Shown here piece by piece: positions 1 through 8,562 of a stretch of DNA of 64,000 nt. The translations under genes were made by a program, and so were the position numbers. The notes beneath the pieces were generated by a model. It saw nothing but the letters and a program-made list of their open reading frames with translations, searched no databases and was not told where the DNA came from. Location: assembly GCA_963931655.1 (NCBI GenBank), contig OZ007036.1, positions 1,488,001 to 1,552,000 on the forward strand. Direction: 5' to 3'. The stretch's first letter is position 1. Every line of letters begins with the position of its first letter. The DNA comes from Butyricicoccus_B sp017886875. GTDB lineage: Bacteria > Bacillota > Clostridia > Oscillospirales > Butyricicoccaceae.

Positions 1-1236
1 ATCCCAGGCCCTGATGTTGATATGGAAGGTGAAACTCAAATGTTAGTTTCATCTATTGATTATAATGAATATGTGGGCAGAATTGGTATCGGTAGAATTG
101 AGCGTGGTAGTTTGAAGGTAGGTCAACAAGTTACTGTTTGTGACTATCACCAAAGTATTAAGCCTTATAATTCAAAAATAGTTTCTCTTTATGCAATAGA
201 AGGCTTAGTTCGTACACCTGTTGATGAAATGAAAGCGGGTGACATTGTTTGTTTCTCTGGTATTGAAAACATCACTATTGGCGAAACATTATGTGCTGCT
301 GGTACAAATGAGCCTTTGCCATTTGTTAAAATCTCTGAACCTACTGTTGAAATGTATTTCTCTGTAAATGATTCTCCATTTGCAGGTAAGGAAGGTAAAT
401 TTGTGACTTCTCGTCATCTTCGTGACCGTTTATTTAAAGAATTACTGCGTGATGTTTCCTTGAGAGTTACAGAAACTGATACAACCGACTCATTTAAGGT
501 TGCTGGTCGTGGTGAAATGCACCTTTCAATCCTAACTGAAAACTTACGTCGTGAAGGTTATGAATTCCAAGTAGGTGCACCTAAAGCTATGATGAAGGAA
601 ATTGATGGTGTTAAGTGTGAGCCTATTGAACGTATGATTGCTGACGTTCCACAAGAGTCTCTTGGTTCTGTTATGGAGAAAATGGGTTCTCGTAAAGGTG
701 AACTTGTAACTATGAGCCCTAAGGGTGATGACCGCATGAGAGTTGAATTTTTAATTCCCGCTCGTGGTTTATTTGGTTATCGTAGTGAATTTCTAACCGA
801 TACAAAGGGTGAGGGTGTTATGAACACTGTATTCCATGAGTATCAGCCATATAAGGGCGAAATTCAAAAGCGTTCTATTGGTGCTTTAATTGCATTTGAA
901 ACAGGTGAAGCTGTAACTTATGGTTTATTTAATGCTCAAGAGCGTGGAACACTGTTTATTGGTGCAGGTACTCAAGTATATGAAGGTATGATTGTAGGCA
1001 GCACTCCAACAGGTGAAGATATCGCTGTAAACGTTTGTAAAAAGAAACAGCTTACAAATACTCGTGCTTCTGGCTCTGATGATGCACTTCGTTTAATTCC
1101 ACCTCGTCAAATGTCTATTGAATCTGCACTTGAATTTATTGGTGATGATGAAATGCTTGAAGTTACACCAAAAAGTCTGCGTATTCGTAAAAAGATTTTA
1201 TCTAATCAAATGCGTATGAAGAAAACAAAGGGATAA
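1..1236 (+). CDS. typA: Ribosome-associated GTPase TypA/BipA, C-terminal part (cut by window edge)
   Basis: The frame is open from the first base, so this is the 3' part of a longer gene; about 411 residues remain of a family usually near 600. The GTPase domain with its Walker motifs lies outside the window. The visible start (MLVSSIDYNEYVGRIGIGR) is the typical opening of the beta-barrel domain II, followed by EF-G-like domains III and V and the BipA-specific C-terminal domain (FGYRSEFLTDTKGEG). BipA is a ribosome-binding translational GTPase involved in 50S assembly and stress or cold adaptation. It ends in a basic tail (KKTKG). ridA follows after 27 bases, probably on the same transcript. 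Confidence 0.95.
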   Translation: MPGPDVDMEGETQMLVSSIDYNEYVGRIGIGRIERGSLKVGQQVTVCDYHQSIKPYNSKIVSLYAIEGLVRTPVDEMKAGDIVCFSGIENITIGETLCAAGTNEPLPFVKISEPTVEMYFSVNDSPFAGKEGKFVTSRHLRDRLFKELLRDVSLRVTETDTTDSFKVAGRGEMHLSILTENLRREGYEFQVGAPKAMMKEIDGVKCEPIERMIADVPQESLGSVMEKMGSRKGELVTMSPKGDDRMRVEFLIPARGLFGYRSEFLTDTKGEGVMNTVFHEYQPYKGEIQKRSIGALIAFETGEAVTYGLFNAQERGTLFIGAGTQVYEGMIVGSTPTGEDIAVNVCKKKQLTNTRASGSDDALRLIPPRQMSIESALEFIGDDEMLEVTPKSLRIRKKILSNQMRMKKTKG

Positions 1237-1263
1237 GATTTTAATTTTAAGGAGTGACATAAA

Positions 1264-1644
1264 ATGAAAAAAGTAATTTCTACAAATTTAGCACCAGCTG
1301 CTATTGGCCCATATTCTCAAGCTATTGAGGTAAATGGTACTATTTATTCATCTGGTCAAATCCCACTAGACCCAACAACTGGCGAAATTGTTGGTACAAC
1401 TATTCAGGAGCAAGCAGAACAGGTAATGCAAAACCTAAAGGCTGTTTTAGCCTATGCTGGTGTTGGTATGGACTGCGTTGTAAAAACAACTTGTTTTTTA
1501 GCTGATTTAGCTGATTTTGCTGCATTTAATGAGGTTTATGGAAAGTATTTCCCAGAAAATCCTCCAGCTCGTTCTTGTTTCCAAGTGGCAGCACTGCCAA
1601 AGGGTGCAAAACTAGAAGTTGAAGTTATAGCTGTTAGACCATAA
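1264..1644 (+). CDS. ridA: RidA family enamine/imine deaminase
   Basis: A 126-residue protein, the full normal length for RidA (YjgF/YER057c/UK114). Members hydrolyse reactive enamine/imine intermediates such as 2-aminoacrylate released by PLP enzymes, protecting them from damage. The family signature is visible: GPYSQAI near residue 18, SGQIPLDP near 31, PPARSCFQVAALPKGAKLEVE near the C terminus with the Arg that binds the substrate carboxylate and the conserved Glu. A clear Shine-Dalgarno (AAGGAGTG) precedes the ATG. It lies 27 bases behind typA and is closed by a strong hairpin terminator. Confidence 0.95.
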   Translation: MKKVISTNLAPAAIGPYSQAIEVNGTIYSSGQIPLDPTTGEIVGTTIQEQAEQVMQNLKAVLAYAGVGMDCVVKTTCFLADLADFAAFNEVYGKYFPENPPARSCFQVAALPKGAKLEVEVIAVRP

Positions 1645-1649
1645 GATAT

Positions 1650-1683
1650 AAAAGCGTGTTGCCTTGTTGGTAACACGCTTTTA
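1650..1683 (+). terminator. Rho-independent terminator after ridA
   Basis: AAAAGCGTGTTGCC pairs with GGTAACACGCTTTT around a short TTGTT loop, then T-rich sequence. It closes the typA-ridA unit. Confidence 0.85.
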
Positions 1684-1694
1684 TTATGGTTGTC

Positions 1695-1723
1695 TTGTGC
1701 TTACCCTGTGTTTGTGTTAAAAT
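1695..1723 (+). promoter_or_regulatory. Possible sigma-A promoter for the DtxR-like gene
   Basis: TTGTGC at 1695-1700 and TAAAAT at 1718-1723 with a 17-base spacer, 60-70 bases ahead of the gene and directly behind the ridA terminator. Confidence 0.4.
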
Positions 1724-1786
1724 AAATATATTAAAAATGCCCATGGCTTTATAGTTTAGGGCTAATAAATGGGAGGGTGTTTTTTC

Positions 1787-2146
1787 TTGAAAATTCAGGA
1801 ATCAGCAGAAAATTATCTGGAAGCTATACTCATGATTACAAATGAAAAAGGCTCTTGCCGCTCAATAGATGTTGCACAGTTTTTGGAATTTTCAAAGCCT
1901 AGTGTAAGCCGTGCTATGGGACTACTAAGGGAAAATGGATATGTTATAATGGACGAAAACGGTCTTTTAAGCCTTACAGAAGCAGGAAAGGAAATTGCTG
2001 ACCGTATATTAGAGCGTCATGAGCTTTTAACAAAATGGCTTATTCGCTTGGGCGTAAGTGAAGAAACTGCACAAGCCGACGCTTGCAGAATTGAGCATGT
2101 TATAAGTGTGGAAACTTTTGATAAAATAAAAGCTCATATTAAATAA
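1787..2146 (+). CDS. DtxR/MntR-family metal-dependent transcriptional regulator
   Basis: A 119-residue winged-helix repressor of the DtxR/MntR type. The N-terminal helix-turn-helix (VAQFLEFSKPSVSRAMGLL) is followed by the wing and the dimerisation/metal-binding helices. His in RHELL and Glu-His in RIEH match MntR metal ligands. It has no SH3-like third domain, so it resembles MntR rather than IdeR. It should sense Mn(II) or Fe(II) and repress uptake genes; none is adjacent. The TTG at 1787 is chosen as start because GGGAGGG lies 10 bases upstream; the in-frame ATG at 1769 would overlap that Shine-Dalgarno. A hairpin terminator follows. Confidence 0.85.
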   Translation: MKIQESAENYLEAILMITNEKGSCRSIDVAQFLEFSKPSVSRAMGLLRENGYVIMDENGLLSLTEAGKEIADRILERHELLTKWLIRLGVSEETAQADACRIEHVISVETFDKIKAHIK

Positions 2147-2152
2147 TATTTT

Positions 2153-2180
2153 GCGGAATACTGATGTGTTCCGCTTTTTT
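2153..2180 (+). terminator. Rho-independent terminator after the DtxR-like gene
   Basis: GCGGAA at 2153-2158 pairs with TTCCGC at 2169-2174, followed by TTTTTT. Confidence 0.8.
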
Positions 2181-2273
2181 ATACACAAAATACATTTTTT
2201 CGCTTTTTAAATGGGTATAATAGATGTATAATAATAAAAGATATTTAGTCCATTTGAAAGGAGAACTTAGAAA

Positions 2274-3209
2274 ATGGCAGAATTTATATCGCATCATTTA
2301 TTTGGTCAAGAAATACTTGCACTTATGCCTAAAGCTGCCCAAAATGCAGCTAAAACATATAAAGCAGCATTTAACTGGGGGCTGCAAGGTCCAGACCCAT
2401 TTTTTTATCATGCTCTTGCTTTAGGTGCTCCATTTAAAAAATATGGCAATTTAATGCACTCGCAAAAAACAGATGAATTATTTTATGCTTTTTCTCGTGC
2501 TGTAAATAGATTATGTAATGAGCGTCAGATAATAGCTCAAGCATATTTTTATGGTTTTTTATGTCATTATTCACTTGATAGCAATATCCACCCTTATGTA
2601 TATTGTCGTCAACTACAATGGAAAGAAAAAATGCCTAATGTGCATGATAGCTCTATCCATTGCAGAATTGAAAATGATATAGACCATGAACTTTATATCG
2701 CAAAATTTAAAAAACCTGTAACCCATTTTAATATAGATGAACAATATAAATTATCTGAAGAAGAAATTGCGGTTATATCTGTTTTACTTCATTATGTATT
2801 AAAATCAGTGTACAATGTTAATATACAAACACAAAAAATTAGAATGAGCTTTGATGAAATGCGTGGCGTTATAAAAGTGCTTTATAGCAAAAATCAGACA
2901 ATATGTGAAGGGCTTAGAAAACTTGAATGTGTAGTTGGAAAAGGTTTGTTTACAGGGCATTTTAAAACAGAAAAGCCAAATTGGGATTGTTTAAATCTTA
3001 AACATAGCCCTTGGTTTAATGCTTGGCAGCCAAACACATTAAAAACTGAGTCTGTGCCTGAAATATTTGAAATTGCAAGCAAACAAGCAGCAAATCTTGC
3101 TTTGCAATATTCATCAGAACTCGATGCAGGCTGGATGTTACTTCATCATTTTGATGTTCCATTTGATAATGGCAATCCAAAAAATAGAGCTTTTAAACAG
3201 CTTAATTAA
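2274..3209 (+). CDS. Zinc-dependent phospholipase C-like protein
   Basis: A 311-residue protein of the zinc-dependent phospholipase C fold found in many Clostridia. The N terminus (FISHHLFGQEIL) and the His/Asp-rich stretches GLQGPDPFFYH and GFLCHYSLDSNIHPYVY carry likely zinc ligands. There is no evident signal peptide, so an intracellular role is likely, unlike secreted alpha-toxins. Family members of this type are uncharacterised; substrate is unknown. A Shine-Dalgarno (AAAGGAGAA) precedes the ATG. The alcohol dehydrogenase gene follows 29 bases later on the same strand. Confidence 0.75.
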   Translation: MAEFISHHLFGQEILALMPKAAQNAAKTYKAAFNWGLQGPDPFFYHALALGAPFKKYGNLMHSQKTDELFYAFSRAVNRLCNERQIIAQAYFYGFLCHYSLDSNIHPYVYCRQLQWKEKMPNVHDSSIHCRIENDIDHELYIAKFKKPVTHFNIDEQYKLSEEEIAVISVLLHYVLKSVYNVNIQTQKIRMSFDEMRGVIKVLYSKNQTICEGLRKLECVVGKGLFTGHFKTEKPNWDCLNLKHSPWFNAWQPNTLKTESVPEIFEIASKQAANLALQYSSELDAGWMLLHHFDVPFDNGNPKNRAFKQLN

Positions 3210-3238
3210 AACTATAGTAAATATGGAGGCAAAAGAAT

Positions 3239-4426
3239 ATGAATAATTTTACTTTCTGCACACCAACAAAGGTTATTTTCGGTAAAGATGTAGAAAAACA
3301 AATTGGTGAAACCATTAAACAATATGGTGCTTCTCGTGTGCTTATTCATTATGGTGGTGGCTCTGTTAAAAAGACAGGTCTGTTTGATAAAATTGTAAAC
3401 TCTCTTGAAAGTGCTGGTTTAACTTATGTAGAGCTTGGCGGCGTTCAGCCAAATCCTAAGCTCTCATTTATACATAAGGGTATAGAGCTTTGTAAAAAGG
3501 AAAATATTGATTTTATATTAGCTGTTGGTGGGGGCAGTGTTATTGACTCATCTAAGGCGATTGGTGTTGGTTTAGCAACTGGTAATGACCCTTGGCAATA
3601 TGCCTCTACTGGCACATGCCCAGAACCAAATCAGGTTTTCCCAGTTGGTGTAGTGCTTACTATTTCAGCGGCAGGCAGTGAAATGTCAAATTCTGATGTT
3701 ATAACAAATGATACTATCACACCTTGGGTAAAACAGGGCATTACATCTGAAACTGTACGCCCTTTAGTTGCATTTATGAACCCTGAAAATACATTTACTG
3801 TGTCTAAATTCCAAACAGGCTGTGGCATTGTTGATATTATGATGCATACTATGGAGCGTTATTTCCTTGGTGTAGGCGATTGCGATTTAACTGAAAGATT
3901 AGCTGAGGGACTTTTAATTGCTGTGCGTGACGCTGGTCGAGTTGCTATTGCAAACCCAAAAGATTATGAAGCTAGAGCAACTTTGATGTGGGCTTCTTCA
4001 CTAAGTCATAATGATTTAACTGGTTGTGGTAAGCCACGTTATTTTCCAGTTCACAAGCTTGAGCACCCTATATCTGCTTTGCATGATAATATATCTCATG
4101 GTGCAGGTTTATCTGTATTATTCCCAGCTTGGTGCGAATTTGTTATGAAATATGACACTATGAAATTTGCTCAACTTGCAAATAGACTTTGGGGCGTAGA
4201 AATGAACTTTGACCACCCAGAAAAAACCGCTATAGATGGTATAAAAGCTATGAGAGCATACTTCAAGGAAATTGGTATGCCTATTACTATGGGTGAATTA
4301 GGTCTAAAACCAGAAGATTATGAAGATATTATAAATCTTACAACTAAAAACGGAACAACTAAAGTTAAAAGTTATATTGACCTTGGTAAAGAAGAAATCA
4401 GAGAGATTTATAAACTAGCAGAGTAA
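3239..4426 (+). CDS. Iron-containing (group III) alcohol dehydrogenase, butanol dehydrogenase-like
   Basis: A 395-residue NAD(P)H-dependent alcohol dehydrogenase, full length for the Fe-ADH family, close in type to clostridial BdhA and YugJ. The nucleotide-binding motif GGGSVIDSSKAI lies near residue 98. Metal ligands appear as Asp and His in GIVDIMMHTMERY (near 200) and His residues in the HKLEHPISALHDN and SHGAGLSVLF region (near 270-290). It would reduce aldehydes to alcohols in fermentation. GGAGG precedes the ATG and a bidirectional terminator separates it from spoIIQ. Confidence 0.9.
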   Translation: MNNFTFCTPTKVIFGKDVEKQIGETIKQYGASRVLIHYGGGSVKKTGLFDKIVNSLESAGLTYVELGGVQPNPKLSFIHKGIELCKKENIDFILAVGGGSVIDSSKAIGVGLATGNDPWQYASTGTCPEPNQVFPVGVVLTISAAGSEMSNSDVITNDTITPWVKQGITSETVRPLVAFMNPENTFTVSKFQTGCGIVDIMMHTMERYFLGVGDCDLTERLAEGLLIAVRDAGRVAIANPKDYEARATLMWASSLSHNDLTGCGKPRYFPVHKLEHPISALHDNISHGAGLSVLFPAWCEFVMKYDTMKFAQLANRLWGVEMNFDHPEKTAIDGIKAMRAYFKEIGMPITMGELGLKPEDYEDIINLTTKNGTTKVKSYIDLGKEEIREIYKLAE

Positions 4427-4433
4427 AAATAAG

Positions 4434-4463
4434 GCGTATCACAATAAATGTGATACGCTTTTT
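4434..4463. terminator. Bidirectional terminator between adh and spoIIQ
   Basis: GCGTATCAC at 4434-4442 pairs with GTGATACGC at 4450-4458; T-rich on the plus side and A-rich on the other, so it can serve both converging genes. Confidence 0.85.
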
Positions 4464-4467
4464 ATTT

Positions 4468-5250
4468 TTAAGCCTCTGGGTCAACAGGAACACCGTCTGC
4501 ATCTAAAAGTTCAAAGTGCAAATGTGCACTTTGGCTTGCTTCAGCTGGCACTAATTCGGCAATAGTGCCGATAACATCTCCAGCACTTACTTTGCTACCT
4601 GTTTTAACCTTTGTATCTTCGCTAAGTCCACGATAAATAGCTGTTCTATTATCAGAAAGCTTTATTGTAATACATGAACCCCATAAAGAGTCATTTGTTA
4701 CATCGGTGACTTCACCATTTTGAACAGCATAAACATGGTCACCTGCATTACCTAAATAATCTGCACCTGCATGCACACGCCAATCACCAAATGTTTCTTG
4801 ATAAATCAGTTTAGTGCCTGAAAAAGCCTGACTAACTTCACCGTCAGTTGGTCTAACCCATACAGGGGTAGTCGATGCGGTTTCTTGAATTTCTTCTTGC
4901 TCTTCTGATGCGGTAGATGTGGTTGTTTCATCTGTTTCATTGATAGTAGGCTCGGTTATCTCATCAGATGTTTCTAAAGTATCATCTAATGAGCTATCTA
5001 ATGAAGTTTGTAAGCTGTCATCATCATCTAGTAAGTTATCAATCGGGTCTTGTAAAACATCTTCTTTAGGCTCCCAAGAGGTTTGTGGCAAATCTGGAAC
5101 ATATTCTACAGAATCCATTGATGCATTATTAGAAATTGGTGCAAAGAATAATACATAACCTGAAATTGCGATTGCAATAGCACAAACAGTCAGGATTATG
5201 TAAAATCCTCTGTTTTGTGCAGCTGTTTGACGTCTTGTGTTTTTTTGCAT
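4468..5250 (-). CDS. spoIIQ: Stage II sporulation protein Q-like M23 (LytM) peptidase
   Basis: A 260-residue membrane-anchored protein with a transmembrane segment near residues 15-37, a long acidic Ser/Thr/Glu linker (about 45-135) and a C-terminal M23/LytM domain. The zinc motifs look intact: HAGAD near 165 and HLHFEL near 245, as in clostridial SpoIIQ and unlike the degenerate B. subtilis protein. SpoIIQ is made in the forespore and, with SpoIIIAH, bridges the two membranes during engulfment. The ATG at 5250 fits the Shine-Dalgarno GGAGGTGG; a TTG further upstream overlaps it. It lies 52 bases behind spoIID, a common pairing in Clostridia. Confidence 0.85.
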   Translation of the reverse strand: MQKNTRRQTAAQNRGFYIILTVCAIAIAISGYVLFFAPISNNASMDSVEYVPDLPQTSWEPKEDVLQDPIDNLLDDDDSLQTSLDSSLDDTLETSDEITEPTINETDETTTSTASEEQEEIQETASTTPVWVRPTDGEVSQAFSGTKLIYQETFGDWRVHAGADYLGNAGDHVYAVQNGEVTDVTNDSLWGSCITIKLSDNRTAIYRGLSEDTKVKTGSKVSAGDVIGTIAELVPAEASQSAHLHFELLDADGVPVDPEA

Positions 5251-5302
5251 ATTTTCCACCTCCAAGTTTATTATGGACTAGGAACTCTATGCTTATACAA
5301 AA

Positions 5303-6298
5303 TTATTCACTTATTTCACTTATAGATTTAATTTGCGTACCTTGATAATAATGAGTTAAAATTTCATCATAAGTTTTGCCTTGTTCAGCTAAATATTTTG
5401 CACCATATTGACTAAGTCCAACTCCGTGACCATATCCAGTAGTATTAAATGAAATACTATCTTCTGATGTGGTAACTGTAAAATTAGTTGAATTTAAACC
5501 AAGTGTTTCTCTTAAATCTGTACCTGTAACCTGAACAGAACCAAGTTTTACAGTTTTTACACCGCCAGCATTTGAACGTTCACTTGCTGTAAACCATGTT
5601 TCGGGCTTTCCTGTTAAATCTGCTGATGGAATAGCTTTTTTTATTATATCTCTAAACTCATCAAGCGAAAAAGTAACGGTTTCTTTATATTTAGAACATG
5701 CATCTCCGCCCTTACTTTCAACACTTACAAGATATGGTATATCACTGCCCCAAACATCTTTTGCACTTTCGGTCATTTCGCTAGATGCCGCACTAAACAC
5801 CGCTATAATCGGTTCATTTTCATATGTTATAATCAAATCTTTAGTATCATTTACCGCCTGCATAATTATATTTTGATAATTTTCTGAGTTATCACCCCAA
5901 CTTGCTACTTTTTCAGCAAGTGGTTTATATGCTGCACAATGGTGAAAATCATCACATACATCTGCATCAGGGTGAGTGTCTGACCTGCCCGCTTCAATTT
6001 TATATACTGCATAAGTTCTTGCTGCTACCGCTTGGGCTTTTATTGCTTCAACAGGAAAATCAGGAGAGATTTCAGAGGCAACTACACCAGCTATGTAATC
6101 TTCAAGGTTAATTTCTTCCGCTTTACCGTCAACCGAAACAGTTATAGTTTGTTCGTCCTCAATTTGTGCATTTGCATGAACAGATAGCATATCTTGCATA
6201 AAGTTATTATCTGAGCTATTACTTATATATTGTATTGAGATGGGCAATAAGTATATAAAAATAGTCAAAACTATGCCAAGTGATATAATTTTACGCAT
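5303..6298 (-). CDS. spoIID: Stage II sporulation protein D, peptidoglycan lytic transglycosylase
   Basis: A 331-residue SpoIID. An N-terminal signal-anchor (about 5-25) leads to the SpoIID/LytB domain. The catalytic Glu is in VASEISPDFPVEAIKAQAV, and the signature GYGHGVGLSQYGA is near residue 292. Two Cys (VCDDFHHC) resemble the zinc site of SpoIID. In the mother cell it cuts glycan strands, with SpoIIM and SpoIIP, to drive septal thinning and engulfment. It heads a two-gene unit with the spoIIQ-like gene. It diverges from citrate synthase. Confidence 0.93.
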   Translation of the reverse strand: MRKIISLGIVLTIFIYLLPISIQYISNSSDNNFMQDMLSVHANAQIEDEQTITVSVDGKAEEINLEDYIAGVVASEISPDFPVEAIKAQAVAARTYAVYKIEAGRSDTHPDADVCDDFHHCAAYKPLAEKVASWGDNSENYQNIIMQAVNDTKDLIITYENEPIIAVFSAASSEMTESAKDVWGSDIPYLVSVESKGGDACSKYKETVTFSLDEFRDIIKKAIPSADLTGKPETWFTASERSNAGGVKTVKLGSVQVTGTDLRETLGLNSTNFTVTTSEDSISFNTTGYGHGVGLSQYGAKYLAEQGKTYDEILTHYYQGTQIKSISEISE

Positions 6299-6349
6299 TT
6301 TAACCCTCCGTTGTTTTAGTATAGCCTTTAATTTGTATATGTTGTTACA

Positions 6350-6378
6350 TTGACTTTATTACATGAATACGGTAAAAT
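6350..6378 (+). promoter_or_regulatory. Sigma-A promoter of citrate synthase
   Basis: TTGACT at 6350-6355, 17-base spacer, TAAAAT at 6373-6378, 35-40 bases ahead of the start codon. Confidence 0.65.
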
Positions 6379-6412
6379 AGTTTCATTATAAATTAATAAA
6401 AGGGGAGTGTGA

Positions 6413-7786
6413 GTGTCAATGAACCGTATGTTGCAAGATGTTGATTGTTCAGTTATTTCTAACTTATGCGAAAACATTGCACCTTATAACCATATTCGCT
6501 CAGAGTTATTTTCTAAATATGGTGTTAAAAAGGGTTTGCGTAATGCTGATGGTACAGGTGTAGTTGCAGGTATTACTAGACTTAGTAATGTTCATGGTTA
6601 TATTATAAATGAAGGTGAACGTGAACCAATAGAAGGTAAACTCACTTATCGTGGTATTGATATTTATGACCTTATAAACGGCTTTGAAAGTGAAAATCGT
6701 TTTGGTTATGGTGAAGTATCTTATTTGTTATTATCTGGTAAACTGCCAAACAAAGATGAACTTGAAGCATTTAAACATGCTGTGGGTGAAGCTAGGGCTT
6801 TACCTGAGAATTTTACTGAAGATATAATTATGCGTGCACCAAGTAAAGACCTTATGAATAAGCTTGCAAGTGCCACTCTGTCTCTTTATTCTTATGATAA
6901 TAATCCAGATGACACTTCTCCTGAAAATATTATGCGTCAATCTATGGGGCTTATTGCACGTTTTCCTGTTATTATTTCACATGCTTATCAAGCTAAACGC
7001 AGGTATTTTGATGGAACATCTATGTATTTACATATTCCAGATGCTCATTCTTCTACTGCTGAAACCATTTTACATCTTATTAGACCAGATGGAAAATTTA
7101 CTGATGCAGAAGCTAAATTACTTGATAGATGTTTGATTATTCATGCGGAACATGGTGGCGGTAACAACTCAGCTTTTTCTACACGTGTTACATCTTCTTC
7201 TGGTACAGATACTTATTCTGCAATAGCTGCTGCTGTCGGTGCTCTTAAAGGTCCTAAACATGGTGGTGCAAACCTTAAAGTTTGTCAGATGTTTGATGAT
7301 ATTAAGCGTCATATCAAAGATTGGGCAGATGAAGATGAAGTTTACAACTATTTAATTAAAATTTTAAATCGTCAAGCTAATGATAATAGCGGTCTTATTT
7401 ATGGTATGGGACATGCAATTTATACATTAAGTGACCCTCGTGCTGTGGCATTAAAAGCTGCTGCTAGACCTCTAGCAGAACAAAAGGGCTATAAAAAGGA
7501 AATGGAGCTGATAGAGCTTGTTGAAAAACTCACTCCTAAGGCTTTTGCTGAGGTTAAAGGTAGTGATGTAAAAGTTATGTGTGCAAATGTTGATATGTAT
7601 TCAGGATTTGTATATGAAATGCTTGGTATACCTAGAGAAATGTTTACTCCACTTTTTGCGACTGCCAGAATTTCTGGTTGGCTTGGTCATAGAATAGAGG
7701 AGGTTATGACAGGCGGTAAAATTATTCGTCCTGCATATAAGTCTATTAGCAAAAAAGGACAGTATATTCCAATCGAAAAGAGATAA
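6413..7786 (+). CDS. gltA: Citrate synthase (Si type, anaerobe form)
   Basis: A 457-residue citrate synthase that condenses acetyl-CoA and oxaloacetate. Active-site His residues are seen in HAEHGGGNNSAFSTR (near 245) and GMGHAIYTLSDPRA (near 325), and the Asp region lies in the C-terminal third. It probably feeds glutamate synthesis through a partial TCA cycle, as in other fermenting Clostridia; no aconitase or isocitrate dehydrogenase gene is adjacent. Two starts are possible, GTG 6413 and ATG 6419, behind AGGGGAG at 6401. A sigma-A promoter precedes it and a terminator follows. Confidence 0.93.
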   Translation: MSMNRMLQDVDCSVISNLCENIAPYNHIRSELFSKYGVKKGLRNADGTGVVAGITRLSNVHGYIINEGEREPIEGKLTYRGIDIYDLINGFESENRFGYGEVSYLLLSGKLPNKDELEAFKHAVGEARALPENFTEDIIMRAPSKDLMNKLASATLSLYSYDNNPDDTSPENIMRQSMGLIARFPVIISHAYQAKRRYFDGTSMYLHIPDAHSSTAETILHLIRPDGKFTDAEAKLLDRCLIIHAEHGGGNNSAFSTRVTSSSGTDTYSAIAAAVGALKGPKHGGANLKVCQMFDDIKRHIKDWADEDEVYNYLIKILNRQANDNSGLIYGMGHAIYTLSDPRAVALKAAARPLAEQKGYKKEMELIELVEKLTPKAFAEVKGSDVKVMCANVDMYSGFVYEMLGIPREMFTPLFATARISGWLGHRIEEVMTGGKIIRPAYKSISKKGQYIPIEKR

Positions 7787-7792
7787 AAAAAT

Positions 7793-7826
7793 AACAGCAG
7801 GATAAAAATCCTGCTGTTTGATTTTT
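7793..7826 (+). terminator. Terminator after citrate synthase
   Basis: AACAGCAGGAT pairs with ATCCTGCTGTT around AAAA, followed by a T run. Confidence 0.85.
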
Positions 7827-7835
7827 TAAATATAA

Positions 7836-7864
7836 AAAGACATCTACAAAAGTAGATGTCTTTC
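7836..7864 (-). terminator. Terminator of the tRNA operon
   Basis: Perfect 12-base stem AAAGACATCTAC / GTAGATGTCTTT; on the minus strand it is followed by Ts. It lies just after the last tRNA of the minus-strand cluster. Confidence 0.8.
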
Positions 7865-7940
7865 TGGTGGAAGTTAACGGGCTCGAACCGCTGACCCTCT
7901 GCTTGTAAGGCAGATGCTCTCCCAGCTGAGCTAAACTTCC
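7865..7940 (-). tRNA. tRNA-Val (anticodon TAC)
   Basis: 76 nt with encoded CCA. The reverse complement starts GGAAGTTTAGCTCAG, has the anticodon loop CTTACAA and T-arm GGTTCGAGC. Acceptor GGAAGTT pairs with AACTTCC. Last gene of a six-tRNA minus-strand operon. Confidence 0.95.
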
Positions 7941-7944
7941 GAGA

Positions 7945-8020
7945 TGGTGGCCCATCGGAGGCTCGAACTCCGGACCCTCTGCTTAAAAGGCAGATGCTCT
8001 GCCTGCTGAGCTAATGGACC
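7945..8020 (-). tRNA. tRNA-Lys (anticodon TTT)
   Basis: 76 nt with encoded CCA. Anticodon loop CTTTTAA between CTGC-type stem halves, T-arm GAGTTCGAGCC. Only 4 bases separate it from tRNA-Val. Confidence 0.95.
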
Positions 8021-8121
8021 AAAAGGCAACCTCTTGAATTGCCGAAAAACCTTAGTTATTATAACACAGCAAAACGACAATGTCAAACATTTTTTTAAAA
8101 ACATGAGGAAACCAGAAAAAA

Positions 8122-8196
8122 TGGCTGGGACGGCTGGACTCGAACCAGCGAGTGGAGGAGTCAAAGTCCTCTGCCTTACCACTTGGCTACGCCCCA
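8122..8196 (-). tRNA. tRNA-Gln (anticodon TTG)
   Basis: 75 nt with encoded CCA. Acceptor TGGGGCG pairs with CGTCCCA, anticodon loop CTTTGAC between GAGGA and TCCTC, T-arm GGTTCGAGTCC. Confidence 0.95.
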
Positions 8197-8212
8197 ACAT
8201 TATATTGTTGTA

Positions 8213-8241
8213 TATAACGCACTGCCATGCAGTGCGTTATA
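8213..8241. repeat. Perfect palindrome between tRNA-Gln and tRNA-His
   Basis: TATAACGCACTGC, a 3-base loop CAT, then the exact complement. It sits in the spacer between two tRNA genes. It has no T run, so it is not a standard terminator; it may be an RNA-processing hairpin. Confidence 0.6.
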
Positions 8242-8244
8242 CAG

Positions 8245-8321
8245 TGGGGTGAGTAATGGGATTCGAACCCACGGCCTTCAGAGCCACAATCTGACGCTCT
8301 AACCAACTGAGCTATACCCAC
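8245..8321 (-). tRNA. tRNA-His (anticodon GTG)
   Basis: 77 nt with encoded CCA. Anticodon loop TTGTGGC between TCAGA and TCTGA; T-arm GGGTTCGAATCCC. The extra G(-1) opposite C73 expected for tRNA-His is available at the 5' end (position 8322). Confidence 0.93.
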
Positions 8322-8343
8322 CATGTAAAAAAATAAGACAACG

Positions 8344-8420
8344 TGGCGCGCCAGGAGGGACTCGAACCCCCGGCCTACTGCTTAGAAGGCAGTTGCTCTA
8401 TCCAGCTGAGCTACTGGCGC
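8344..8420 (-). tRNA. tRNA-Arg (anticodon TCT)
   Basis: 77 nt with encoded CCA. Acceptor GCGCCAG pairs with CTGGCGC; anticodon loop CTTCTAA; T-arm GGGTTCGAGTCCC. Confidence 0.95.
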
Positions 8421-8458
8421 ATAGGTTATCCCGACCTAGGCAAACTAGGTGTTGTCGA

Positions 8459-8532
8459 TGGAGCGGGTGATGGGAATCGAACCCACGTGTTCAGCTTGGA
8501 AGGCTGACATTCTACCATTGAACTACACCCGC
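8459..8532 (-). tRNA. tRNA-Gly (anticodon TCC)
   Basis: 74 nt with encoded CCA. Acceptor GCGGGTG pairs with CACCCGC; anticodon loop CTTCCAA; T-arm GGGTTCGATTCCC. First gene of the tRNA operon. Confidence 0.95.
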
Positions 8533-8562
8533 ATAACGTCGTGTGTTTTATGACACTCATAT

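Noticed and set aside
2224..2424. Possible 66-residue protein ahead of the phospholipase-like gene
   Set aside because: It overlaps the real gene in another frame, lacks a ribosome site and has no family resemblance.
6299..6349. Sigma-E promoter for spoIID on the minus strand
   Set aside because: A CATATACA-like -10 is present, but the -35 match is weak, so it is not listed as a feature.
8034..8252. Open frame across the tRNA cluster
   Set aside because: It crosses tRNA-Gln and the palindrome; it is an accidental frame on the opposite strand.
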